From Corallium rubrum (Eukaryota; Cnidaria; Anthozoa; Scleralcyonacea; Coralliidae), in the NCBI GenBank assembly GCA_964035015.1, contig OZ036001.1:13353783-13417782 (forward strand): 64,000 bases of DNA. The letters are read 5' to 3'. The notes under the pieces are model-generated. The model saw only the letters and a program-made list of their open reading frames with translations, was not told the DNA's origin and did no database searches. Shown piece by piece: positions 1-12,122 of this stretch (positions are counted from its first letter, which is position 1; each line of letters starts with the position of its first letter). Made by a program: the position numbers and the translations under genes.

Positions 1-1135
1 GAGGCTGGGGCTGCTGGGAGATATTTGGTTAAATTTAGCCCTGTATTTTGCCAATTTATAATGATGAATCAGGGGATGTGTAGCATTTCAGAGTGGAAGG
101 GGCAGTCAAACGGAAAAGATTGGGGGGAGGGGGGATGCAGTTGCGTGCATTGGTCTAAAGTTCTAAACACTGTGTGCTATTTGGTTATGAATCAGTTTTT
201 TGCAGCAAAGTATGTATTTCAAACTTTTTAGATCCAATAGATTGAATAATGTCAACTGAATAATTAGAACCACTCTATACCCAGTATAAACAAATTAATA
301 TCAGGAAAGTTCCCCCCCCCTCTCACTCTGTGGCCCCTTTGAATGTATTAGACCTCAGTGGTGGCAGATGTTTTATATATTGGCAGGGGGGGGGGGGTAA
401 TTCATCAAATAATAAGACACGGCAATGCATTGTGACCCCTTCAAACATTTTAGTCAATTTTTAGCCCTATCTTTCTTACCAGGATGTGAGATATCTCACT
501 GTGTGTTCCTCCCTTTGCATACTGGATTCATCAAGGAGAAAAAAAATTTTCATGGACCAACGATACAAAGTGGATACAAAGGGGGGGACCACATGGACTA
601 TGTGAATTTGTCCAAAAAAGATTCATGGACCGATGATGCAAAGTGGGGACAATATGGGACAATGCACTGCCATGCCTTATTATTTGATGAATTATCCACC
701 CCCACCACCACCACACACACACACCCACCCACCTCCAATATATAAAGCATCTTCTGCCACCACTGAGATCTACTACATTCAAAGGGACTGCAGAGTGAGG
801 GGGTCACTTTCCTGATATTAGTTTGTTTATACTGGGTATAGAGTGGTTCTTTACAATATTATTCTGCTGACATTAATCAAATAGAAAATGTGGATCTAAA
901 AAGTTTGAAATACATACTTCACTGCAAAAAACTGATTCATAATCAAATAGCACACAGTGTTTAGAACTTTAACTTTGTGCAACGCACACAACTGCATTCC
1001 CCCCCCCCCCCCCCGCAATCTTTGCAACTTGACTGCCCCTTCCACTCTGAAATGCTACACAGCCCCTGATTTGTCATCATAAATCAGCAAAATACATGGC
1101 TAAGTTTAACCAAATATCCCCCAGCAGCCCCAGGC
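1..1135. repeat. Large foldback element, arms about 440-480 bp
   Basis: The first 440 bases reappear in reverse complement in roughly 655-1135. Examples are the block around 90-130 (a CCACTCTGAAATGCTACACA motif read on the other strand) and the block around 640-700. The arms differ mainly in the length of G/C tracts (370-380, 1000-1015). The element may begin outside the window. No open frame inside looks coding; the apparent ORFs on the two arms are mirror images. Confidence 0.8.
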
Positions 1136-1149
1136 TCTGTTTAGCTCCC

Positions 1150-1616
1150 TTTTATAAGGGAAATAAATAAGCCCCTTAAATAAATGACGCTACCCTTACT
1201 TTTAAATGCATGACTGGAATGGTGCCTATTTATTTAAGTTCTCAATTTTTAACTAGAGGTAGTATAAGTGGAAGTCCAACTAGAAATGCTAATCAATTAA
1301 ACATTCCACTTCTTAAAAGTGCAACAGGTCAGAGAACCTTTCATTATCACGCTGTAAAATTATGGAACAAATTACGCCCAGAACTAAAATTAAGCGAGAC
1401 AATTCAGGAATTTAAATGTAAATTAAATGTAATGATTATGACCTACTAGATAGCTTTACCATAAGGCATATTATATCTTGCAGTATTCTAATTATGTTTC
1501 TTGTATCTAATTTTTAACATTGTAAATACTTTAGGTAGTAATTTTTTATTACGTTGTATTATTTAGCAACTCTCCCTATGGGGAGTGGTCAATTAAATAT
1601 TGTATTGTATTGGGGG
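1150..1616 (+). mobile_element. 3' end of a non-LTR retrotransposon (LINE), degenerate
   Basis: The frame 1210-1449 encodes the C-terminal tail typical of invertebrate LINE reverse transcriptases: P.YLSS, a TRN motif, a GQRTFHY..VKLWN.L block and a terminal FK.KL. The preceding RT domain is missing, so this is a 5'-truncated copy. The ORF is followed by a short 3' UTR and a TTGTATTGTATTG tail at about 1603-1616, as in families ending in short tandem repeats. Related but different tails occur at 26.0, 30.5, 46.5 and 49.4 kb. Confidence 0.7.
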
Positions 1617-1757
1617 GGCTACATAGAGGAAATTACAGTACACATATAATTTCATAGCACAAGTCTTTACAAATATCAGGTTACTTTTTGAACTAGACAA
1701 GTACTCAGTAAACCTTTCAATTTTTTTCCAAATCTGATAAAGTTTGAAGGTTTGAAG

Positions 1758-2748
1758 CATAGAAATAATAGACCTAGAATGCGTGCTCTGTCACGTGACA
1801 GGGGTCCAAATTAAATTTTATTTTGCCCTTATAGATCCGCCATTTTGAATTTTGCTAAGGGGTGGGATATATATACAACAATGATCGTCTCTCAAAATAA
1901 AGAATTGGAGGACGTTTCATAGGGATAAATTGGATACATGCACGACAACAAATCAGCCACATACACATTAGCATAAAATAAAACAATTTTCAAGACACTT
2001 GTTTCATTAAACGTATAAAAACTATAAGTTCAACATTATATTTCGATCAATTCACCACAATTACAAAAAGCAATAAAAAGTGCTAAACTTGAAACTCAGA
2101 AATCGTCTGCATCAAAGCCCGTTTAAAAGAAAAGAAAATAATCAAGTACGTAATGGAAACTAGGAGAAAATCTTTAAAAAAACACGGATTTAATATGTCA
2201 ATATAAATAATTGGCGAAAAGACTGATGTATAAAAAGTATGACAGGTGCATAAACATATTTTATATTTCAAAAATCACAAGCTAGAAATCCTTATTAGAT
2301 TGGATAAAAAAGAAAAAACCCACTTACTGTCTCCTGGATTAATCCTCCACATTCAGTATAAATCACATACAGATTGGCAAGTGGGAATCATTCAAATATA
2401 ATGTATTAAAAACAGTAAAAACACTAAAACCATTCGTATTAAAAGGCCGCTATCGTCGCTGCATGTCTACATCCAGAGTTTAATGTTCGAAATGTTTTGG
2501 CGAAGGATATTGCACTTCATCTTTATAAAATTCACCAATCCAGCAAGTTTTCCGGTACAAAAAAACAAAGAAATTCAGTGCTAAAATACATCCATCACTC
2601 CACAACATCACCAACCGCAGCCGTGTTAAAAACTGTTAAAAAGTCCTGGGGCGAGTTGCTTTTGCCCTTATAAATCCGCCATTTTGTGGCGACAATTTTT
2701 TGACTGACGAGAGATAGGAGCACGCATTCTAGGTATAATATTTCTATG
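1758..2748. mobile_element. Non-autonomous DNA element with 8-bp TSD
   Basis: The ends are inverted: CATAGAAATA opens and TATTTCTATG closes, and the inversion continues with an AGAATGCGTGCTC block and further in with the block around 1820-1850 against 2660-2690. The direct repeat GTTTGAAG flanks it at 1750-1757 and 2749-2756. The interior has no credible coding frame. An 8-bp duplication fits the hAT or P groups, but the termini do not identify the superfamily. Confidence 0.8.
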
Positions 2749-2756
2749 GTTTGAAG

Positions 2757-3140
2757 GCATGCTGTGCACAACTCTGGCTGTTTATTCTACTTTAAAACAG
2801 TTATTACACCGCAATAAAATTTGAAACCACATTAAAACAAGTCAAAATAATGGTAATTACCTCAACGGAAACGTCCAAATGACCCCTGTAGCCCTATAAA
2901 TACTCCTTTCAATGAAATAATTCCACTCCTTAATCGCCGCCATCTTGACTTGTCTATTTCCGATTTTACGTACCGAATCTTTCCGACGAATCGTCGGAAT
3001 GACGTCACTACATCAACTGAGTGCAGAATAACCTCACCCTTAAATATATTTAATCCAGTCCTCCATCGGTAAAAAAAAGTTTAATACTGTAGTTCACTAT
3101 TAAAATAATACTCGGTTGTCTGTTTGTGGTTTGGATCTGG
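2757..3140. other. Unassigned stretch
   Basis: Nothing coding is visible. There is a GACGAATCGTC palindrome near 2983 and a GACGTCA site just after it. GCCGCCATCTTG near 2937 resembles the promoter-like motif common in this genome's repeats. Confidence 0.5.
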
Positions 3141-3143
3141 GAA

Positions 3144-3335
3144 TCGAAAGAGTGAAAGACTGGATTCTACAGGGAAATTATACCCAGGGAGCAACTCCGG
3201 GGTAACAGATTTCACGGGTAACAGATTTCACTGCGCTATCACAGTGAAATGTGTTACCCGTGAAATCTGTTACCCTGGATATATTCCAGCTCCATTGGTG
3301 TAATTTCCTATAGACTCCAGTCTTTCAATCATTAT
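3144..3335. repeat. Nested hairpin
   Basis: An outer pair (GAAAGACTGGA near 3150 and TCCAGTCTTTC near 3318) encloses an inner near-perfect hairpin at about 3202-3284 built on GGTAACAGATTTCACGGGTA. A partial direct copy of the inner arm lies at about 3628-3660. Confidence 0.75.
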
Positions 3336-3664
3336 TCCATTATTTCCCTAGACAAGAAATAATATATTAAATCATGAAGAGCAAACCAAGTGTCATTCGT
3401 CTTGAGGCATTCTGGCATTGTTCGCTTCGGCATTTCGGCGCTTTATATCTGTCTTGAAAAGTTAAGAATTGTTCACATTGGCGAGTAATGTAGATAGTTC
3501 GTAGCTTCTATTTGATATTGGATGACTAAAAGAACACATTTGATTTATGATTTTACCATTGCGATACACATAATATATAAAAGAAGACTAAGACATTGCA
3601 TGTAGCCGGTAGGAACTTTGTTCCGTGGTAACAGATTTCACGGGTAACACATTTCACTGTGACA

Positions 3665-4309
3665 GCGCCAAATCTCAAGTTATTGATATTTTTGTCGAGT
3701 TAATGGAAGTTCAAGGTATTGTTGAAGCATTTACGATATAAATTGAGTATTTCTGGCATTCTGTGAAAGTTATTTGATTTCCCGAACGAATCGAATGCAT
3801 TTTAATGTCAAATGAAGGTGAATTCGTGATTGTAGTGTAAACGTTCGCCACGTGCATGGCCAATGCTTCATGATTTTCTGTTGATGTTTCTCTGAAGATG
3901 ATTCTGAAATAGTAATATATTTGCTAGGAGTATTTTACGCTTGAAAGATGTCATATTTTCATGTGTCTATAAATAGTCGAATCCAGAGCGTGAAGTTGAT
4001 AGGAATCGATCAGAGGACAATTGCTAAACATCATTTTAACTTATATTATGGTTGAAATATAGATTTGATATTTAAGTGATTGCTCGATGCCAATGGTTAT
4101 AAGACTTGCAACTGTGAGAAAAATGAATAAATACAGTGGTCTGGGACGAATTCACCCTCATTTGGCATTAAAATGCATTCGATTCGTTCGGGAAATCAAA
4201 TAACTTTCACAGAATGCCAGAAATACTCAATTTATATCGTAAATGCTTCAACAATACCTTGAACGTCCATTAACTCGACAAAAATATCAATAACTTGAGA
4301 TTTGGCGCC
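3665..4309. repeat. Foldback element, arms about 165 bp
   Basis: Arm 3665-3828 is matched in reverse complement by about 4145-4309 with few differences (for instance GCGCCAAATCTCAAG at the outer end). The 300-bp loop has no coding frame. Confidence 0.85.
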
Positions 4310-4362
4310 ACCAACTTTGAGAATCTAGAGTGTGGCAGTTTTGGGGCAGTTTTGAATTGGGA

Positions 4363-4466
4363 AATCTACTAGGCCTTCTATTTCCCGTTGTCTCTGCCCA
4401 GTCCCCTCGGCCATCCCGGCTTCAAATTTATAACTCCCAAATAGGAAATAGAAGGCCTAGGTCTAG
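4363..4466. repeat. Short imperfect hairpin
   Basis: CTAGGCCTTCTATTTCC near 4370 is mirrored by GGAAATAGAAGGCCTAG near 4444. Confidence 0.65.
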
Positions 4467-4753
4467 GCTGCTAATTGCTAATTAGCCTTTTCGTGGCAAG
4501 CGTTTTTATTGGTCGGGTTTTAATTAGATTACTACAACATGAAAGTGAGATTGGCGGCGTCTTCGACCAGAGGTTTTCTCGCCGCTTTCAGCATTTCGGG
4601 GGGGGGGGGGGGGAGCGGGCGGCGTAGGACCTCTGGGACCAGGGTAGGCCGCTGGCGGACTGCCTCGGTTCTCATATAAACGCAAGATGAAAATTAACAA
4701 GAAAAATAGTAACAAACGCACGATCTCGGCAAAGCGGTAGTCCGGGTACCTAG

Positions 4754-5947
4754 CAGGGGCGGATCTAGACTGTTGCAAATGCAACAGTCAAAATGTCCGG
4801 AAAAACGAAAAACGACATTAAAAGATAATAAACTTAAAGAATAATTCAAATTGCAAAATTACCTAACGGTTTATAACTCGAAAGCTCAGCCTCGGCCCTC
4901 CAGTCTTCGCTTCGAGCAAAATCCGGGAAAATTCTAACCCGCAATTGGGTGAGATTGTCATCACCCCGAAAACCCGCAATATACAATATTTACGGCCGAA
5001 GCACCCCCCCCCCCCCCCCCCCCATCTCCTTGTGCAACATGCTTGTGCAACAGGCCTGGTCCGCTGTTGCACCAGATCAGTCTGAAGTCGTTTGTGCAAC
5101 AGTTGAGCTAAATATAGTCCGTGAAACAGGCTATATTTAGCATTTGTGCAACAGCTAGGGGTAGCTGTCCAATCAAAACACTAGACTGGCGACAGTTGCA
5201 ACAGATATGCGAAATCTGTTTCGCTTCTCAGATGATGTTATTGAGTACGCTTCATTCGACCTACTCGGCTTCTTTCAAGAATAAATGGCTTCTAACGATG
5301 TACGTGTTACAACCGCTGTTGAATATATTGAATGGAAGTTATTCTCGAGAGGAAACAGACTGTAAACTTATCGCTCTCAAGCGCGAGTGTGAGCGTAATA
5401 TTTCAAAAGGATGCGGACAGAATCTTGGTGAAGATATACGCTGTACTTTGTGCAGGAATCGCGCGCCTCGAATCACTACCCAGTGAGGTAAGCCTTAGCA
5501 GCTTAGCTTATGAATAATATTCTATAAATTAATATTATATTATATTATACTGTATGCTAATGAGTCCTCACTCAGTGTTTCATGGGAGTCAGCTCTCCGC
5601 TGTTCGGTTTCAATATTTACTGCAGTCAGTGAGTCAAGTCTGACAGTCGCTTTCCATATTAAATACATTTTGAGTTTAGACTAGTCTCTTTCTCTCGTTT
5701 ATGCTTATTACTAAGCGCTTCTCGGTTGTATTTATGTTTAATTGTGTATCTAATTACAATACGTTATCTTAAATATATGCAAAACGGTCTTCCAAGATGG
5801 CTTTAACTTGCTCTCAGAATGTGGGAAATGCGTTTTTAGAGGTCCTAATTTTCAAAATTTTCCGGGGGGCATGCCCCCGTACCCCCCTAGATGGAGTGAA
5901 CCACGCCATGCGTCCAACAGTCAAATATTTTCCTAGATCCGCCCCTG
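4754..5947. mobile_element. DNA transposon-derived element with 15-bp TIRs and 5-bp TSD
   Basis: Both ends carry CAGGGGCGGATCTAG in inverted orientation, and the insert is flanked by CCTAG at 4749-4753 and 5948-5952. The right part (about 5830-5900) contains a segment, GGAAATGC..TTT followed by GGGGCATGCCCCC, that recurs at 11.5, 23.6, 34.2, 37.75 and 51.8 kb, so this belongs to an abundant family. A 121-codon frame at 5121-5486 has no recognisable domain and may be residual or chance coding. The superfamily is uncertain: the termini look hAT-like, but the visible duplication is 5 bp rather than 8. Confidence 0.78.
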
Positions 5948-5952
5948 CCTAG

Positions 5953-6437
5953 TGTATGTCTACGGCCCGTCTACCGCAATCGGTGCAATTGTAAGAATTG
6001 TGAGCGTATATAAAGAAGATCAGGATACTTGCCAGCGACATTACTGATCAAGAATTAAGTATATTTCAGTGAACAGCTCCAAGCACGCCTCAGTTTCGCA
6101 AAGCCTGACGGGATGACGTAATGTTTGCCATTTCGAAACATAGACAAAACGAAAAACGGAGTACTCGGTCTACCATAGGTAGCCCGAGTAATAATAACAT
6201 AATCCTCTAAACTAACTCTAGCTATAATATTCACGCACATGCAGCCTTGGTGCTATGGAAAGTGGTCCAACCGTGCCGGTGGCTACGGCCCTAGCTGGTA
6301 TTTATCGAATCTAACATTTTATTCAATGTCACATTCGATACATTTTTTATTTAACAACGTGACACATTTTGCTGTTAAAATTTTGCATTTATCTCACTAC
6401 AAGCAGAATTTCAAACGTGTGAGAGCATTCAAGTTTA
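5953..6437. other. Unassigned stretch
   Basis: No domain-bearing frame, splice-like exon or clear repeat is seen. Confidence 0.4.
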
Positions 6438-6886
6438 AATACCGTAGAATCCCGAAAGTAGCGTCCCCCCGAAAGTAGCGACAAATTTGAGATGTCTACA
6501 AAATTTCCAAAAGTAGTGGCACCCCGTAAGTAGCGGCCCCCAAGTCATCGCTTGATTAACTCGAAAGTGTTAAGTTTCAACTATCAACGTACCAAAGTGT
6601 ATAACAGTCAGAGTTGAAATGGCATAAGGAAAAACTAAAGCATATTAAATGTGGTAAATAGGAAGGAACAAAGAAGAATATTCCCACAGTACGTTAACGT
6701 ATTTTACCACCCGAAAGTAGCGGCCCCGCGTAAGTAGCGGCGCCCCGAAAGTAGCGGCCCCGCGTAAGTAGCGGCCACCCGAAAGTAGCGGCCCCGCGTA
6801 AGTAGCGGCCACCCGAAAGTAGCGGCCCCGAACAGCGGATAAAACCGAAAGTAAGGGGGCCCGCTACTTTCGGGATTCTACCGGTT
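6438..6886. mobile_element. TIR element with internal 33-bp tandem repeats
   Basis: The terminal inverted repeats read ACCGTAGAATCCCGAAAGTA at the left and its near-complement at the right (about 6864-6886). Inside, about 6712-6830, a 33-bp unit containing CCCGAAAGTAGCGGCC and GCGTAAGTAGCGGC recurs three to four times. The units resemble the terminal repeats, as if the TIR itself had been amplified inward. The overlapping minus-strand ORF is a by-product of the repeat. Confidence 0.72.
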
Positions 6887-6954
6887 AAGAAACTTTCAAC
6901 TAAAGATATATTGCATGCAATGGGCTTCATATATTGGGCTTCTTATGTACGGCT

Positions 6955-8140
6955 ACAGTGTGTGAGCTGAGGTCAACGTTAGTACTACGGTTAGTTTCTT
7001 AGGGTTAGTATAAGAGTAATATTACGTTTATCTTGCACTGCATATCATCAGTTTCGCTAAGGCGGCGACGGGAAATACAGCCTGCCCCAAAACCATGTGT
7101 TTTTGAATTCCGCCCAACGAATATGTAAGAGATAAAGCCCGAGGACATTCCGACGTTCGAGGGTTTTATCTGACTTATTTCATGATTGAGGAGGTTTTCC
7201 AACAAAGTTTTGTCTTTTTTTCTACCTTGGACAAAGATTTTCTAATTAGTATACAAGCAACGTCGTCCCCAGGGAATTTTGCCTCCACGTTGGGAGTCGG
7301 CGAAAATGGCCCTGGCATCGGCTGGTCGAGTCTATAATCGGATTGGCCGGTTTAAAAACTTGATTAATTCAGATACAGTGTAATTTATTCATCAAAATAT
7401 GAATTGCAATAAATCCACTCTGCGAAGTTCATCCAAAGAATTGTAACGATAGCTTTGGTTAAAGTCAAGAACAACATTAGATATATGTTTCTTCCCGGCA
7501 TTTAAATGTATCCTGGATAATCGTGGGGAGTATCATGATGAATAATGCTAGCCAGTTGCATTTTTGATAAAGGTTCACATGAGTGATTCGGCAGAGCGTT
7601 AAATATTTCTTATTTATTATTCATGTATACGTATTATACAAAAACGAAACACAAAGACCGCATAAATTTTCTTGCCAAAACACCCCAAAATTCTGGGTGT
7701 CACGTGACCAGCCGATGCCAGGGCCATTTTCGCCGACCTCCCAACGTGGAGGCAAAATGCCCTGGGGACGAGGTTGGTATACAAGGGCTGTATGCTATAT
7801 ACAGCCCGCGGTACATCAAAGAAAACCGACTCAATCATGAAATAAGTAAGAGATAAAGCCCGAGAACGAGGGCTGTATGCTATATACAGCGAGGATTCGA
7901 GGACGCGAAACGTCCGAGGGCTGTATATCGCATACAGCCCGACGTTCGAGGGATTTATCTGACTTAATTTATTATTAAGGAGGTTTTCCAACAAAGTTTT
8001 GTCTTTTTTTCTACCTTGGACAAAGATTTTACTAGTTTTTTTCTTCATTTCTTATCTAATTAGTATTCAAGGGCTGTATGCTATATACAGCCCGTGGTAC
8101 ATCAAAGAAAACCGACTCAATAATAAATTAAGTTTGTTTA
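6955..8140. repeat. GGGCTGTATGC hairpin repeat block, interrupted by a MITE
   Basis: Repeated modules contain self-complementary GGGCTGTATGCTATATACAG and related cores, an AAGTAAGAGATAAAGCCC block and a GGAGGTTTTCCAACAAAGTT block. Modules occur at about 7125-7257, 7777-8040 and 8055-8135, and again at 62.5-63.0 kb. The 7258-7776 element sits between the first two. Confidence 0.75.
7258..7776. mobile_element. MITE with 9-bp TSD (Mutator-like size)
   Basis: The ends are inverted (CAACGTCGTCCCCAGGG at the left, CAACCTCGTCCCCAGGG read from the right). GTATACAAG is duplicated at 7249-7257 and 7777-7785. Two related repeat copies lack the insert and keep a single GTATTCAAG at 8063-8071 and 62691-62699, which proves the insertion borders. 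A 9-bp duplication is typical of Mutator-like elements. A truncated relative lies at 58126-58577. Confidence 0.87.
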
Positions 8141-8378
8141 AAGACCATCTTTGTGAGCCAATAATAGCGATGTCAATGTTTTGACAACTTTCGAAATGTG
8201 ATTTATGAAACCCGTGAAGCGTGGAAAAATAGCGAACTAATTTGCCGTCAATCAAAAGCAATATTCTGACCAATCAGAATTCTCCGTCACCCAGCGGACG
8301 GACAATTCAAAAACATTTGGGCAGGCGGTATTTCCCGTTGCTCGCCAGCTACGCAGGCAGCAGTTTCGATCGCTTAAT

Positions 8379-8690
8379 ATGTAATATATCATACACGAGG
8401 AGGAGTGTTTCATCAGGATATCCAAACACCGAGACGTTTGTTGAAAACCGAGGCGAAGCCAAGGTTTTTGAACAAACTTCGATGTCTTCGGATTTCCTGA
8501 TGAAACACTCCTCCGAGTGTATGATATAGCATCTCAAACAAATCAGTATTTTAAGAGAAAACCGAGATGAAAGTTTGCTTAATTTATGTAATTTCTTCCT
8601 CCGATATTCAAACCACAGACACGGTACTGATTTCCTTTGTGTTTTCCTCATGAATTATTAATGAGTTTGAGATTGATATATGATGTGCAG
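8379..8690. repeat. Foldback with CGAGGCGAAGCC core
   Basis: The arm from 8379 (GAGTGTTTCATCAGGATATCC and flanks) is matched by about 8475-8529. The loop is centred on ACCGAGGCGAAGCCAAGGT (about 8447-8465). The tail at 8651-8672 (CATGAATTATTAATGAGTTT) is shared with copies at 31.38 and 53.93 kb, marking one family. Confidence 0.72.
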
Positions 8691-8899
8691 GAAATAGCGT
8701 TTCAGAGTGGGCGCTCGCAACCAACACGCCCAACCGGACCACTTCAAAATTAGTGGCTACGTGTACCTCCAATAACTGTTCAGCCTCCGTTCCAGACCAA
8801 GCTGTGGCCTATATGAATACTTCTGTTATACTTTTATTTCCTACAAAGTGGCAAAACAGCAAAATATATTATAAAATAACATGTATACTACGCGAGCCC

Positions 8900-9825
8900 T
8901 GATTGGTCAATTGCCGTGTTTGGATCAGAGTATCCAACCACTGATCTCTAAATAACAATCGAAATATAGTAAGGTTAGATATACTGACGAAACAGAGAAC
9001 GTAGGAGTCTAACGAGATCTCTGACGAAGGGCCTTCGCACGAAACGTTAGAGTACTCCTACGTTCTCTGTTTCGGCAGTATATCTAACCTTACTATATTT
9101 CGATTGTTGTTTCTACACTGCCTACGCAGCACGCTACTTTTATTACACTATTTGGATCGAGATAAACTGGATAGGCCCTTCCCTATGGCAAGCAGTCAAA
9201 CATTTCGTGGCAGTCGCCGCCATCTTACATAGTGGAACATATGACGCATTGCGGCCTTAGAACTTGTTCCCAATCCTAAAGTTGACTAGCATAAGCAATC
9301 TTGACGTCAGCACGGTCAGATTATCCGGGGAGTCGGAAAAGCCGTAAAGCAAACAACAGATGCCGGTTCGTTTAGTTTTCACTGTTCAACAACAAATACA
9401 GTCAAACGATGGCAAGTACACAACACGAAATATTGTTAAGGCATTAAGATTACTATACTGAAAGACTTGAAATTGAATTCTTCGTAGATTTCAGTCTGTT
9501 TTTCAGTTTATATTATCGTGAAGTTTCTTCGTTGTCGGCACTGAAGAAAAACAACAAAATTTAAAGGTTTTATAGCTCAGTAACAGAAACAAATACAAGA
9601 AATTAACGTCTTAAACCTTATTGAGTACTTCTTGTGTCATTACATTCGCTTAAATTTTCTTAAAATAACTCTTTTTGTCTGTTTTCAATCTATCAAGCTT
9701 ATGAACTTCAGTGGCGGCCATCTTGGGTAGTGGTCACGTCATCATACAACTGGCAACGCAAAATCCGGCCCAAGGGCCCATCCAGTTTGTATAGAGATCA
9801 GTGATCCAAACACGGAAAACCATTT
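8900..9825. repeat. Nested foldback elements
   Basis: The outer ends pair CCGTGTTTGGATCA (8913) with its complement near 9802, including an AACTGGAT..GGCCC block. A second, inner palindrome lies at about 8955-9110 (AATATAGTAAGGTTAGATAT arms) with a CGAAGGGCCTTCG centre. Interior 9230-9700 shows no coding frame. Confidence 0.7.
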
Positions 9826-11270
9826 GGTATTCAGTCTTTAACAATAGTTTCAACTATACATTTTTTGCAAGATACAAATGAGGACGAGTATCATCACCTC
9901 CACCAGGATACAGGTTTTCATGAAAGTTTTTGGAAAGATTGATCGTAGATCAAGGACCAACTCTTTGAATTTTGGTTGAATTTGGTTGAAATTTGCCGAA
10001 ATTAATGAAAATCTGACCACAAGATTCTCTGTGTAGAATAAATGCTTGATTGCGCTCATTATCCTTATTTTATGGCATGCAAGGAAGCGCATTTGGCATT
10101 TTATTCATTCATACATGTGTATCAGGGACCGCGGAACGATTTTTGTATTATTTATTTATTTTATTTTATTTTCCCCGAGCCGGGCGACGGGCCGAAGGCC
10201 CGGAGCCCGGTGAGGGTGCTAATCTCGACACGCGTGGAGTCCATTTTACACGCGTGTAGTACACGCGAAATTACTCGCAAGTGGGAAAGAAATTCTGCGA
10301 GATGTTTATATATATATATATATATCTATATATATGTTATCAAATCCACAACTTGCGCAGTTCGAATAGCAGGGTACTGGTAACTAATCCGTTAAATTAT
10401 TCAAATTATTTAAATTTACGTCAGCAAATTATAATTTATAAGTTCGGTTGGATTACAAAATAGTTTTTCAACGATCATGACGAAAGAAATCTTTGCCAGA
10501 AAAAATGGTTTCAGCTAAAATGTACATTAATATTACTATGAAAAAAGACCAAAGAAAGAAGGCTAACAAGAGATGTGGCAGCGAGAAAAAGACAACAATA
10601 AATACGACTTAAAACCACTGGAAAAATCCTAAAAACTAATACAATAAGGACAGAAAACGATGCCGACCAAAATGTAACTGAAAGAAGAAGGATGTGTCCT
10701 GAAACTGTTCAAAGCCGGTAAAGAATTTTGCTCTGGTGTATTCTACATAACTCGAGAGGGAACGATGAAGAAATTTTGAAACAAACGGCTTTTTAGATCA
10801 TGAAGAGAACTGAACGATGCCTTGTCATATTTATGTGTCAACAACGAAAAAAGTAAGAAACCACGAACGAGAAAAACAATCCGAAAAGAGTAGACTGAAT
10901 TGGCAGTGTTTGTGGTCACAAAAGCAGAAGAAAGTTTAACGGTAGGAGATTCGTATTTAACAGTTTAGCTGAGTTAAAACAGAAGAAATCTTGAAAATGA
11001 AAATTAATATAAATAATATATTGTCTAGAATTGTCTTTCAACGCTAGGACGTTGACATTGTGTGATTTGTGTCTTTTCTTGGCCACTGTTTACATATATT
11101 TTTGAATGAAGATTTGTCATTTGGTTCATCTCGTTTTGTTTTTTTTAATATTGACATTGCATGTCCTTTCGGTGTGTCAATACCATAGAAATAATACACG
11201 ACTACAGATGAACCTTGCTAGCTAATTTTCTGGATGTTTTCTGATCTGTGTTCATTAATACAAAAACAGA
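9826..11270. other. Unassigned stretch with a TA microsatellite
   Basis: A TA run occupies about 10306-10336 and a GC-rich patch with CGGGCGACGGGCCGAAGGCCC lies at about 10180-10215. From 10460 to 11270 the sequence is purine-rich and full of stops in all frames. I see no gene. Confidence 0.45.
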
Positions 11271-11279
11271 AATTAGGGG

Positions 11280-11330
11280 AGGAGGGGGGGGGGGGGGGGG
11301 GGAAGGGGGGTTAAAAAATGCATATAAAGC
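11280..11330 (+). repeat. Long G tract
   Basis: A run of about 16 consecutive G flanked by further G-rich sequence. Similar tracts occur at 1000, 4598, 5004, 17928, 19932, 34098, 34425, 38124 and 38191. Confidence 0.85.
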
Positions 11331-11529
11331 GGGCGAGGGGTTGTTGCGTTCATGTATTTCTAGTATTTTATTGAATTTGTCACAGTAAATAATCACATTA
11401 AATTGGATACAAAGGTTGCTAGTACATAAGCAAATACAACAATCAAAGAACAATAAAAACGCTTACAAAACAACAACTCGGGAAGCGAGTGGTAGGCTTT
11501 AAGATAAGAAGGCAGACTGCTGTTCACAA

Positions 11530-11650
11530 AAGGGACTCTTCTAGGGGGGTCCGGGGGCATGCCCCCCCTGAGATTTAGAGTGTCGGAAATGCCATTTCCT
11601 GCATTTTGGAGGAAGAATTTACAGAATTCTGAAGGTCAGAAAACTCTCAA
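11530..11650. mobile_element. Fragment of the GGGGCATGCCCCC element family
   Basis: Contains CTAGGGGGGTCCGGGGGCAT and a GGAAATGCCATTTCC palindrome in the order found at 34.16, 37.74 and 23.6 kb. Confidence 0.65.
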
Positions 11651-11762
11651 AAGACAACACTTTGTTTGTTGCCATTAATAGATTAAGATTTATATACCCA
11701 ACTTAACACAATATATTGTCAACAGTAACAACTAACAGTCCGAAATTGTGCTGATGCAACTC

Positions 11763-12122
11763 GTGTTCAGTGTTCAGTGTTCAGTGTTCAGTGTTCAGTG
11801 TTCAGTGTTCGGTGTTCAGCGTTCAGCGTTCAGCGTTCAGCGTTCAGCGTTCAGTGCTCAGTGCTCAGTGTTCAGTGTTCAGTGTTCAGTGTTCAGTGTT
11901 CGGTGTTCAGTGTTCAGCGTTCAGTGCTCAGTGCTCAGTGTTCAGTGTTCAGTGTTCGGTGTTCGGTGTTCAGTGTTCAGCGTTCAGCGTTCAGCGTTCA
12001 GCGTTCAGCGTTCAGCGTTCAGCGTTCAGCGTTCAGCGCTCAGTGCTCAGTGCTCAGTGTTCAGTGTTCAGTGTTCAGTATTCAGTGTTCATTGTTCAGT
12101 GTTCAGTTGTTCAGTGTTCATT
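11763..12122 (+). repeat. 7-bp minisatellite, about 51 copies
   Basis: An uninterrupted array of GTTCAGT with variants GTTCAGC, GCTCAGT, GTTCGGT and a few GTTCATT. Because 7 is not a multiple of 3 and the unit lacks stops in phase, all three plus frames stay open (the FSVQCSV type of translation). These frames are artefacts, not genes. Variants are clustered in runs, a sign of local unequal exchange or slippage. Confidence 0.95.

Noticed and set aside
5121-5486. 121-codon ORF inside the 4754-5947 element as a transposase
   Set aside because: No catalytic motif, zinc finger or dimerisation signature, and too short.
7617-8048. 143-codon minus ORF
   Set aside because: Spans the MITE border and hairpin repeats; the translation is repeat-derived.
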